Assembly: GCA_025370055.1 (NCBI GenBank)
Contig: CP073041.1
Location: 5,550,272 to 5,614,271 of the forward strand
DNA: 64,000 bases
Source of the DNA: Woronichinia naegeliana WA131
GTDB lineage: Bacteria > Cyanobacteriota > Cyanobacteriia > Cyanobacteriales > Microcystaceae
Direction of reading: 5' to 3'
In this document: in pieces, positions 57,272 through 64,000 of the stretch
Numbering within the stretch: the stretch's first letter is position 1
Layout of the letters: every line of letters starts with the position of its first letter
Notes under the pieces: generated by a model
Databases searched by the model: none
Told to the model about the DNA's origin: nothing
What the model saw: only the letters and a program-made list of their open reading frames with translations
Program-made: the position numbers and the translations under genes

Positions 57272-57503
57272 AATTTAGGGGTCAGAGCAAGAAGTGAAGA
57301 TCAGGACTGAATTTCCGTCGCTAACATTCAGTCAAGGGTTCTATTTTTTTATTATCTATTTTTTCCTTCTTTTTCTGCAAGGCTGCGCTCTGATACTAGG
57401 GGACGGAAACCGAACACCCTACTTTTTCCGTCAATCTAGGGAGTGTTTGCCCTGAAAGCTTTCCACTGTTATCCTTGTTATTCAATCTGTCATTTTTATA
57501 TCG

Positions 57504-58250
57504 ATGCAATCAAGCTTTACTATTAATTTCAGGAATGACAGAACAGCCCAGGTTCTGAAGCTAATGTCAGATCAAGATTTAGCGGTGGCTTTGTCTGCGA
57601 TCGGTTTGACAGAGAATCGTCCTGTTTTGGTGGTGATTGGAGGAGCTAGTTTAATTAGTGATGAGGATTTACAGCGTTTACAGCGTTTATTTAGCGAGGT
57701 TTTAGCTCCTTTAGCCCAGGAATTGGGGTTAATTGTGGCGGATGGGGGAACGGATGCTGGGGTCATGCGTTTGATGGGCAATGCGAGGGAAGAAATTTCA
57801 GGTACTTTTCCGTTGGTGGGGTTTTCTCCTGATGGTTTGGTAAAGTTGCCCGATGATGAAACTAGCTCAACGGAGTTAACGGATTTGGAGCCGCACCATA
57901 CTCACTTTTTTCTAGTCCCTGGGGATCAATGGGGGGATGAATCACGTTGGTTAGCGAGAATTGCGAGTCAGATTGCGGGGAATTATCCTTCGGTAACGGT
58001 CTTGATTAATGGGGGAAGTATTGCGTTGGTGGATGCGCGGGAGAATTTAAAGGTTCATCGGCCGTTGGTGGTGATTGAGGGCAGTGGCAGGTTGGCGGAT
58101 GAGATTGCTGAGGCGGTGAATCATCCTGAGCAGGAAATTCGGCAGGAAGTGGCTAATTTGACAGAAACGGGTGAGATTACGCTTTTTGATTTGGAAGATT
58201 CTTTTACTCAATTTGAGGCAATTTTAAGAAAAAAGTTTTTGTCTTTATGA
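57504..58250 (+). CDS. SLOG-family (LSDAT_prok) ligand-sensing protein
   Basis: The 248-residue protein has a Rossmann-like SLOG core of the prokaryotic LSDAT type, related to the TRPM channel N-terminus. Visible elements are RPVLVVIGGAS (46-49 GGAS), LIVADGGTDAGVM (DGGTDAGVM at 80-88) and VTVLINGGS (about 165-172). SLOG domains bind nucleotide-derived ligands, such as cyclic or ADP-ribose products, and often activate effectors. Residues 1-35 are an N-terminal extension without a signal sequence. Its stop overlaps the start of the SLATT gene as ATGA, so the two are made together. I infer a sensor role upstream of the SLATT membrane protein. Confidence 0.78.
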   Translation: MQSSFTINFRNDRTAQVLKLMSDQDLAVALSAIGLTENRPVLVVIGGASLISDEDLQRLQRLFSEVLAPLAQELGLIVADGGTDAGVMRLMGNAREEISGTFPLVGFSPDGLVKLPDDETSSTELTDLEPHHTHFFLVPGDQWGDESRWLARIASQIAGNYPSVTVLINGGSIALVDARENLKVHRPLVVIEGSGRLADEIAEAVNHPEQEIRQEVANLTETGEITLFDLEDSFTQFEAILRKKFLSL

Positions 58251-59563
58251 ATGAACCGATGGAATCACCCAATTCAACAGAAGTTTCGCCTCCTGTGAAG
58301 TTAAATAAAGATTTATTAGAGAATATTTCACGAACGTTTACGATCTATGACCGTAGTGCAACGAATGCTCAAAAGCGGTTTATTTTTCTGCGGTTATTGA
58401 TTTTGCGATTAAGTGTGATTGTGACGTTGTTGGCTGTTTTACAGTCTGAGTTTAAAAATTATCACGATGGTTTCGATTTAACTTCGGCCTTGCGTCAATA
58501 TTTCCCCTATTTTCCTAATGTTCGCAAATTTATGAGCGATTTTTTGGGATTTTTAGTGATTCTTGCTCCGATTTCGGTCAGTATTTTATTAGCTGGAACG
58601 GTTAAGTTTGGTCGGGGGGTTAATTGGATTTTGTTGCGGGCTAGTGCGGAAGTGATTAAGCAGGAAATTTATCGTTATCGTACTCAAGTGGGGAATTATA
58701 GTAATCCAAAGATGAGGGATCTTAATTTTGCTCAGGAGATTCAGGCGATTAATGAACGTTTGATGAAAACTCAGGTTAATCAAGCGGGTTTGGCTTGGAA
58801 TGAACCCAATGTTAATAAGTGTCAATCTTGGTTAAAAAAGAGGATTGATAAGTTTTGGTCAAAGTTTTTACCTAGGCAATCGCAGAAAAAACAGGAGAAT
58901 CAATCTGCTGTAAGCGATGCTAAGCCTGATCCCTATTCTTCGTTAACGGCTCAACAGTATATTAATGAGCGTTTGATCCATCAGTTGAAGTGGTATCGCA
59001 AGAAAACCTTGGATTTGGATAAAAAATGGCAATTATGGCAATGGTGGATTTATTTGTTGGGTGGTGTGGGAACTTTTTTGGCGGCGATGAAGTTTGATGT
59101 ATGGATTGCGGTGACTAATGCGATCGCGGCTTCTATTTTGAGTTTTTTGGAGTTTCGGCGATTGGATTCGACTTTGATTGGTTATAACCAAACGGCAACG
59201 AATTTGGAAAATATTCTTTGGTGGTGGTACGCGCTGACTGATAAGGATCGGACGGAACCCAAAAATATTGAGAAGTTGGTGGAGAGTTCGGAGCGGGTGA
59301 TTCGTTCGGAAACAACGGGTTGGGTACAGGAGATGAAGGATGCGATGGCGGATCTTTATAAGATGGATGAGGATCGTTTGGCTAAGGAGGCTGAAGAGGC
59401 TAAGAAAGCTAAAGAGACTGAGGAGGCTGAGAAAGCTGAGAAAGCTGAGGAGGCTGAGAGAAATGGTGATAAAAAGGCTGATGAGGAGACAAAATCGGTA
59501 AATCTGGAGGAAGTTCCTAAGCAGGAAGATTCTGGGTCAAATTTGTCATCAACTGATAATTAA
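58247..59563 (+). CDS. SLATT/DUF4231 membrane effector
   Basis: The 438-residue protein has two 2TM units: hydrophobic segments at about 45-65 and 98-118, and again at 265-281 and 284-302. Each unit is coupled to helical RASAEVIKQEIYRYRTQ and QYINERLIHQLKWYRKKT stretches typical of SLATT and DUF4231 proteins. SLATT proteins are predicted pore-forming effectors in nucleotide-dependent conflict systems. The C-terminus (about 375-415) is a low-complexity Glu/Ala/Lys coiled-coil with repeated AEKAEEAE units. Translational coupling to the SLOG gene supports a sensor-pore pair. The double unit is longer than a minimal SLATT protein. Confidence 0.75.
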   Translation: MNEPMESPNSTEVSPPVKLNKDLLENISRTFTIYDRSATNAQKRFIFLRLLILRLSVIVTLLAVLQSEFKNYHDGFDLTSALRQYFPYFPNVRKFMSDFLGFLVILAPISVSILLAGTVKFGRGVNWILLRASAEVIKQEIYRYRTQVGNYSNPKMRDLNFAQEIQAINERLMKTQVNQAGLAWNEPNVNKCQSWLKKRIDKFWSKFLPRQSQKKQENQSAVSDAKPDPYSSLTAQQYINERLIHQLKWYRKKTLDLDKKWQLWQWWIYLLGGVGTFLAAMKFDVWIAVTNAIAASILSFLEFRRLDSTLIGYNQTATNLENILWWWYALTDKDRTEPKNIEKLVESSERVIRSETTGWVQEMKDAMADLYKMDEDRLAKEAEEAKKAKETEEAEKAEKAEEAERNGDKKADEETKSVNLEEVPKQEDSGSNLSSTDN

Positions 59564-59589
59564 ATAGGGCATTTGATCCAAAAATCCTT

Positions 59590-59595
59590 TATAAT
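59590..59595 (+). promoter_or_regulatory. Possible -10 box for the TIR gene
   Basis: TATAAT at 59590-59595 lies 36 bp upstream of the TIR gene start, in a 68-bp intergenic gap. No well-spaced -35 box is seen. It may give the TIR gene its own promoter in addition to read-through. Confidence 0.4.
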
Positions 59596-59631
59596 CTCGA
59601 TTAAGCATTATTTTACACAAACGCAAAAGCT

Positions 59632-61533
59632 ATGTCGGACGTTTTTATTTCCTATTCCCGTAACGATTCAGAGTTTGTGCGTATTTTGAATAAGGCTCTA
59701 GAGAACAGCAAACGCAAAACCTGGGTTGATTGGAAAGGGATAGCCAAGGGGACGGAGTGGTGGAAGGAGATCGAGGAGGGGATTGAGGGGGCTGATACCT
59801 TTGTTTTTGTGATTAGTCCTGATTCGGTGGCTTCTACGGTTTGTCAGGATGAAATTAACCACGCCGTCAAATATAATAAACAGATTTTGGCGATTGTCTA
59901 TCGGGATGCCGACGAGCTTTTAGAGGAAAAAAATTCTGCTCATACAGCAATTAGTCGTCCTAATTGGCTATTTTTTCGGGATACTGACAATTTTGAGCAA
60001 TCGTTTAAAGAATTAATTGATGCGTTGAATTTGGATATTGCCCATGTTAAAGGTCATACTCGTTTTCTGGTAAGGGCTTTAGAGTGGGATAAAAAAAAGC
60101 GCAAAGACGGGTTTTTATTACAGGATGAAAACTTAATCGAAGCAGAGGATTGGTTAAAGTCGGGAGTGAATAAAGACCCGAAACCGACGGATTTGCAAAA
60201 GAAGTTTGTTGAGGCAAGTAGAGTATTACGCGATCGCAATATAAAACAGAAAAAACTTTTACTCGGCATTGTGTACTCAACTATTGGGTTGGTTGTTGCC
60301 ATACCACTGACAATTGCAGGAACTATTTTAGGGAATTTGCATAATCGTCAGAACGTAGTTTTTGCTCAACAGGGTCAACACATTACTGGATCATCAAAAT
60401 ATAGACTCAGTTATACCAGACTATACCAGGGGAAGTTAGAGGCGGAGGGAGCAAAGAATGTACTGAACCAAATCGTGTTTGGAATTCCAATTAAAGATAA
60501 TAATACATCGATAGATTGTATAGATATTGGTTCCATTCAGAGTAAAGAGCTTGATGGAGATACATCGGGCAAGCACGTAATTAATTTCAATGCTCCGAAA
60601 AGACCAGGTGTGTACTATATTTTTTTTGAGAGTGAAATGCAATATACTTGTGAGAACGCTAAAATTCAGTTTAATTCTAAAGATCCACAATCATCATCCC
60701 CCAAAAAATCACAAACCTCATCTATTGGAGTTGTGATTGTTGGTAATTTCGTGGACATTGTTTTTCATTGGAAAGATGTCCAACAAGCCTTCAACGACAA
60801 TATATCTCATACAGTTATGGCTATATTAAAGGCGGATGGATTATTTGTTTCTTTATCTAAATTTTCACTATCACTAAAATCGTCCGATAAGTTAACAAGA
60901 GCTCCCAAGCCAATTCCATATCCCGACGGAACGATAGTCAAGATGCCTGGAAACGCGGCAGTGTTTCTCCTCAAGGGAAAGAAACGCCATGTTCTCACCA
61001 AGGAAATCTTTGACGACTGCAAGTACAAGGAGAAAATGAAAGCAATCTACGCTCAAGAATTATTAAAAGAGTACCCAGAGGGAGAAGATGTGTCGAGATC
61101 AGAGAAATGTTGGCCAGGGCAGAGTCGGGCGGGTACATATTTTACTTGGAAGAATGCAATACATTTAGGATTTTACAATCCCAATAAATCTAATCCAAGA
61201 GGTGCAGGCGACTTGATCGCGTATTGCACTTTTCGTGACCCAGAAAGCTTTGAGATGTATCAATCGGCTGTGGAGGTTGATAACGTGGGCCATCTAACCG
61301 ATAATCAAGTTGACCCATTACAGTCTCAGGGTGCGTGTCCAATGCCTTTACCGTTAGGCTATTTTACTTGGAAAGGAGCAAGCTATTATTCAATGGGGAA
61401 AAGTAAATATTGTCTTAAGCAAGAATTCGTCGATCATAAAAATCGCCGTATTAAAGATAAAGAGCCGATCTTCGGTGATTTGAAATCTGAGCCTGATGAG
61501 TTTATGTCGCTTTCTGGAGACTGCGGTAAATAG
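59632..61533 (+). CDS. TIR-domain protein with membrane segment and long C-terminal region
   Basis: Residues 1 to about 135 are a TIR domain: DVFISYSRNDSEFVRIL, WVDWKGIAKGTEWWKEI and a likely catalytic Glu74 in STVCQDEINHA. Many bacterial TIRs are NAD-cleaving enzymes. A helical linker (about 140-205) leads to one transmembrane segment (about 208-232). The remaining ~400 residues, probably on the far side of the membrane, contain a beta-rich part and a repeat-like unit TIVKMPGNAAVFLLKGKKRH plus VLTKEIFDDC, and four later Cys residues. Cyanobacterial TIR proteins with this linker and membrane segment often continue into WD40 repeats. Here the WD40 tail survives only as a scrap downstream. The gene follows SLOG and SLATT on the same strand. 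Confidence 0.78.
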   Translation: MSDVFISYSRNDSEFVRILNKALENSKRKTWVDWKGIAKGTEWWKEIEEGIEGADTFVFVISPDSVASTVCQDEINHAVKYNKQILAIVYRDADELLEEKNSAHTAISRPNWLFFRDTDNFEQSFKELIDALNLDIAHVKGHTRFLVRALEWDKKKRKDGFLLQDENLIEAEDWLKSGVNKDPKPTDLQKKFVEASRVLRDRNIKQKKLLLGIVYSTIGLVVAIPLTIAGTILGNLHNRQNVVFAQQGQHITGSSKYRLSYTRLYQGKLEAEGAKNVLNQIVFGIPIKDNNTSIDCIDIGSIQSKELDGDTSGKHVINFNAPKRPGVYYIFFESEMQYTCENAKIQFNSKDPQSSSPKKSQTSSIGVVIVGNFVDIVFHWKDVQQAFNDNISHTVMAILKADGLFVSLSKFSLSLKSSDKLTRAPKPIPYPDGTIVKMPGNAAVFLLKGKKRHVLTKEIFDDCKYKEKMKAIYAQELLKEYPEGEDVSRSEKCWPGQSRAGTYFTWKNAIHLGFYNPNKSNPRGAGDLIAYCTFRDPESFEMYQSAVEVDNVGHLTDNQVDPLQSQGACPMPLPLGYFTWKGASYYSMGKSKYCLKQEFVDHKNRRIKDKEPIFGDLKSEPDEFMSLSGDCGK

Positions 61534-61551
61534 CTGAATATTTGAAAGTGC

Positions 61552-61737
61552 GATGGCAAAACCTTGGCTTCTGCGAGTGATGACAAAACGGTGAAGTTGT
61601 GGAATTTTTACCTCGATAAATTAATGCAAGAAGGCTGCGATTGGATTGGTGCTTATCTCGGCAGTCATCCCGAAGCAACAGAATTACAGCAAATTTGTCA
61701 ACCCTATCTCCCAGGAAAAACTAACCCAAAACCCTAA
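61552..61737 (+). pseudogene. WD40-repeat protein, C-terminal scrap
   Basis: The frame reads DGKTLASASDDKTVKLWNF, then LDKLMQEGCDWIGAYLGSHP and QQICQPYLPGKTNPKP before TAA. The first part is a WD40 blade. The second is the usual closing segment of large cyanobacterial WD40 proteins (L..L...GC.W...YL...P). It has no start and follows the TIR gene by 18 bp. Confidence 0.78.
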
Positions 61738-61780
61738 ATTTACCGCATTTTCAATCGAGTTTAAGTGGCAGATTATAAGG

Positions 61781-62584
61781 TTAATCAAGATTAATCCCAG
61801 ACTGTTGTAATAGTTGTTTGAGTCGAGCAACTTCTGCTTCTGCTTCTTCTGTCCGTTGTTGTTCTTGGCTGAGAGCTAACAAAACCTGATCGGCACGTTG
61901 TTTTTCTAAATCAGCCCTTTGTTTTTCGGATTCCGCAGGGGTGAGTAACCAGTTACCGTCTCGATCATACCAACGTAACCATAAACGCTCCCTGTTTTGA
62001 AAAGAACCTTGCCAAAGCCCTAATCCCAATTGAATTTCTTCTATCCAAATGCCCTGACCTTCTAGGGTTAAAGGTTGATAGCGATTCATTGTTAGGCCAA
62101 AGGCGTGGAAAGTATCGGTATAGCGATCAAAAACAAAATAGTAGGGAATCCGCAGAATCTGTTCATAGACAGTCCATTTATTGGGCGGTTGATTGATTTC
62201 CCGTAGAGTTTGCCCTAAATCCTCTTTTTCTGTCCCAGGAGAAAGTAATTCAATGGCGATAAATGGATTAACCCCCTCTTGCCAGACGACGTAACTCAGA
62301 CGTAAATTTTGTTGATCATAGCGACGGAGCGGCCCCAACACCGCAAACCAATCTGGACGCTTATACCATTGGGATTGACGCAGATCGTAGTAAAGATTGA
62401 GGTCACTGGCGGTAAATACCTCGTCTTCGGGATAGCTTGGGGGTCGAAAGGTATCGCGCAATAACTCAGGCTGGAGTAGGTGAAATTCATCAGGCAAACC
62501 AGGGTCTCCTATTTCTTCGCTGGGAAGGTCGTACATGGTAGGGAGAGCTTGTCGGGGAGAGAGTTGCGGCGAGACTTGATACAT
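61781..62584 (-). CDS. Uma2-family (DUF820) putative nuclease
   Basis: The 267-residue protein belongs to the Uma2 family, greatly expanded in cyanobacteria. The PD-(D/E)XK-type core is visible as RPDWFAVLG, FIAIELLSPGTEKEDLG and KWTVYEQILRIPYYFVFDRY. The C-terminal ~55 residues form a Gln/Glu/Lys coiled coil (SEKQRADLEKQRADQVLLAL). Function in the cell is unknown. A deleted sister copy is at 63301-63464. The frame is complete and starts MYQVSPQLSPRQALPTMYDL. Confidence 0.85.
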   Translation of the reverse strand: MYQVSPQLSPRQALPTMYDLPSEEIGDPGLPDEFHLLQPELLRDTFRPPSYPEDEVFTASDLNLYYDLRQSQWYKRPDWFAVLGPLRRYDQQNLRLSYVVWQEGVNPFIAIELLSPGTEKEDLGQTLREINQPPNKWTVYEQILRIPYYFVFDRYTDTFHAFGLTMNRYQPLTLEGQGIWIEEIQLGLGLWQGSFQNRERLWLRWYDRDGNWLLTPAESEKQRADLEKQRADQVLLALSQEQQRTEEAEAEVARLKQLLQQSGINLD

Positions 62585-62726
62585 CTTACGGCTTGGAAAG
62601 GAAGCTATTTTAGTTTAACCCAGAAGTTAGAGCGCGATCGCCCATTCCTGATTTTAAAAATGCGATACCGATTAATTAATAATTATCCATTGTCAATTAT
62701 CAACTGTCCATTCAACACGCGATACT

Positions 62727-63251
62727 TTAATAAGATTGAGGTTGAAAATTATCAGGAGTATCCAGTTCAAATACTTCATCGTGAATGCGAGCAACATAAA
62801 AACCTTCTTGTAGTGTTTTTTGACGCAACTCAGGAGACATATCAACAGCCGCTAAAATGCCATAGAGTCGTTTATCCCGATGTTCAGGAAAAAAGCTACG
62901 AAAACGTTGCAAAATACTTTTTAATTGAGCAATAGACTCTTCCCTGGCATGACTCTTCACCTCGACAATATAGGCAGTATTCAGATCGCCATTAGAATAA
63001 GCAAGAACATCAATTTCCACGTGTCGGCCTTCTTTGCTCACTCGCACACTAGGACTAACAACTTCCATACCAAAGCGTTGTCTGAGAATCTTTTCCATTG
63101 AAGGAAGCGCAAGACCTTCCGTAAAACTGCCAAATTTTGCACCCAGTCCTCTAATTTGCTTACCTAATTCTTTGAGTTGGCGATCGGTCTCTTTTTGTGC
63201 AGTGCTTAATTCAGCGAGAATTTGCCAGACATCATCTGCGGTCGTTACCAT
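62727..63251 (-). CDS. PDDEXK-like protein with N-terminal coiled coil, intact paralogue
   Basis: The 174-residue protein has a short coiled coil (LSTAQKETDRQLKELGKQI) and a nuclease-like core with VEIDVLAYSNGDLNTAYIVE followed by VK and ILQRFRSFFPEHRDKRLYG. The ID..IVEVK arrangement suits the PD-(D/E)XK superfamily. It is the unbroken paralogue of the gene destroyed at 15865-24811 and shows what that gene looked like. Function unknown; possibly a mobile-element-associated or repair-type nuclease. Confidence 0.75.
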   Translation of the reverse strand: MVTTADDVWQILAELSTAQKETDRQLKELGKQIRGLGAKFGSFTEGLALPSMEKILRQRFGMEVVSPSVRVSKEGRHVEIDVLAYSNGDLNTAYIVEVKSHAREESIAQLKSILQRFRSFFPEHRDKRLYGILAAVDMSPELRQKTLQEGFYVARIHDEVFELDTPDNFQPQSY

Positions 63252-63300
63252 AGATTATTTACCTTTATTATTTTCTCTATTTTAATTGGTAGATTAACCC

Positions 63301-63464
63301 TTAATCCAAGTTAATCTGCGATCGCTGTAAAAGTTGTTTCAGTTTCACAATTTCTAATTCCGCCAGATTAGCCAGTTGTTTTTCTCGTTCGGCTCGCTGC
63401 TAGGAAGGTCGTACATGGTCGGCAAGGCTTGTCGAGGGGAGAGGGTTGGTGAGACTGGGTACAT
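63301..63464 (-). pseudogene. Uma2-family gene with an internal deletion
   Basis: The first 22 codons from 63464 (MYPVSPTLSPRQALPTMYDL) match the start of the Uma2 gene at 62584. They then jump, out of frame, to the last ~32 codons (AEREKQLANLAELEIVKLKQ, LLQRSQINLD, TAA at 63301). About 640 bp of the middle are gone. The result is a clear pseudogene. Confidence 0.85.
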
Positions 63465-63608
63465 CTTACGGCTTAAAACAGAAGCTACTTTAGTTTAGCC
63501 TAGGAGATTGCAGAGATAACGGGGGCAAGCCTTGGTTTAGCGATCGCCGTTTTAGATGAAGATAGGAAGAGAGTGTAACGTTCATACATTAAAAAATATT
63601 TAAACTCA

Positions 63609-64000
63609 ATGCTTACTGTTAAACAAGAAACCATTTCCCTGCTGACCCGCGATCGCCTGCGACTAGATGCTGATATTTATTACCCTGAAACAACTGAAGC
63701 TTTACCAATCCTATTAATGCGCCAACCCTACGGTCGTAAAATTGCCTCTACGGTGGTTTATGCCCATCCCCGTTGGTATGCAGCCCAGGGTTATATTGTC
63801 ATCATTCAAGATGTGCGGGGTAGAGGAACTTCTCAAGGAGAATTTAAATTATTTGAAAACGAAATTCTGGACGGATTAGATACCTTAAATTGGCTGGCTC
63901 AACTGCCGAATAGCACTGGGGAAGTGGGAATGTATGGTTTTTCCTATCAGGGCATGACCCAACTCTATGCTGCCGCCAGTCAACCGCCTAACTTGAAAAC
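63609..64000 (+). CDS. CocE/NonD-family hydrolase, 3' end beyond window
   Basis: The first 130 residues are visible: MLTVKQETISLLTRDRLRLD, ILLMRQPYGRKIASTVVYAH, IIQDVRGRGTSQGEFKLF and VGMYGFSYQGMTQLYAA. The nucleophile elbow GFSYQG and the DVRGRG..S.G motif are those of X-Pro dipeptidyl-peptidase / CocE-type alpha/beta hydrolases (S15 class). These cleave esters or N-acylated peptides; the actual substrate is unknown. The rest of the gene, with the catalytic Asp and His, lies outside the window. Confidence 0.88.
   Translation, partial: MLTVKQETISLLTRDRLRLDADIYYPETTEALPILLMRQPYGRKIASTVVYAHPRWYAAQGYIVIIQDVRGRGTSQGEFKLFENEILDGLDTLNWLAQLPNSTGEVGMYGFSYQGMTQLYAAASQPPNLK

Noticed and set aside
57504-61533. 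Thoeris defence system
   Set aside because: Thoeris needs a TIR protein plus ThsA with SIR2 or a TM region joined to SLOG. Here SLOG is a separate protein of LSDAT type, no SIR2 is present, and the membrane parts are SLATT and in the TIR protein itself.
1-64000. tRNA or rRNA genes
   Set aside because: No cloverleaf with GTTCGA-type T-arm or rRNA signature words were seen on either strand; only a dedicated scan could exclude them fully.

Overview
The window is chromosomal DNA from a cyanobacterium. HIP1-type GCGATCGC octamers are scattered through the single-copy genes. Several genes are of types typical of cyanobacteria: an NblB-like HEAT protein, a Ycf46-type AAA+ ATPase, a PDDEXK/coiled-coil family, Uma2 nucleases and DUF29. 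The heavy insertion-sequence (IS) load resembles Microcystis or Woronichinia genomes, but I cannot name the species from the sequence alone. I saw no rRNA, tRNA or CRISPR array.

Layout. Positions 1-6661 are mostly ordinary genes on the + strand: a transposase tail at the edge, an NblB-like protein, an ABC ATPase, a sugar-type permease, a Ycf46 ATPase, an HNH-less IscB relative (IsrB type) with a candidate omega RNA, and an SH3 protein. Positions 6662-12636 are a scrap heap of transposase fragments with two small inverted-repeat elements. Positions 12687-14126 hold gmk, tsaE and a small membrane protein. From 14.2 to 48.6 kb the DNA is almost continuous IS elements nested in one another, at least six families, several in 2-6 near-identical copies. 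Between them lie the remains of a PDDEXK gene, a DUF4160/DUF2442 pair, a DUF1214 tail, an EamA exporter and a TPR protein. Target-site duplications let the order of insertion be read.

Positions 48.6-64 kb return to cellular genes: a DUF29 protein fused to transposase debris, a HicAB toxin-antitoxin pair with a coupled 39-residue ORF, a PhnD/PhnC/PhnE-type importer, an M14 carboxypeptidase broken by a complete IscB/HEARO element, a 54-residue Cys-motif protein, a SLOG-SLATT-TIR cluster, Uma2 and PDDEXK genes, and the start of a CocE-type hydrolase.

The most interesting parts are: (1) the SLOG (57504-58250), SLATT (58247-59563) and TIR (59632-61533) genes, which look like a nucleotide-signal conflict or defence locus in which the TIR protein carries a membrane segment and a long C-terminal region where a WD40 propeller may once have stood; (2) two different OMEGA-type RNA-guided elements 49 kb apart, one without and one with the HNH domain, the second caught inside a reconstructable target gene; (3) canonical -1 frameshift heptamers in two unrelated IS families; and (4) a roughly 10-kb block bounded by ISKra4 copies that sits inside one IS1-like element with a short target duplication.
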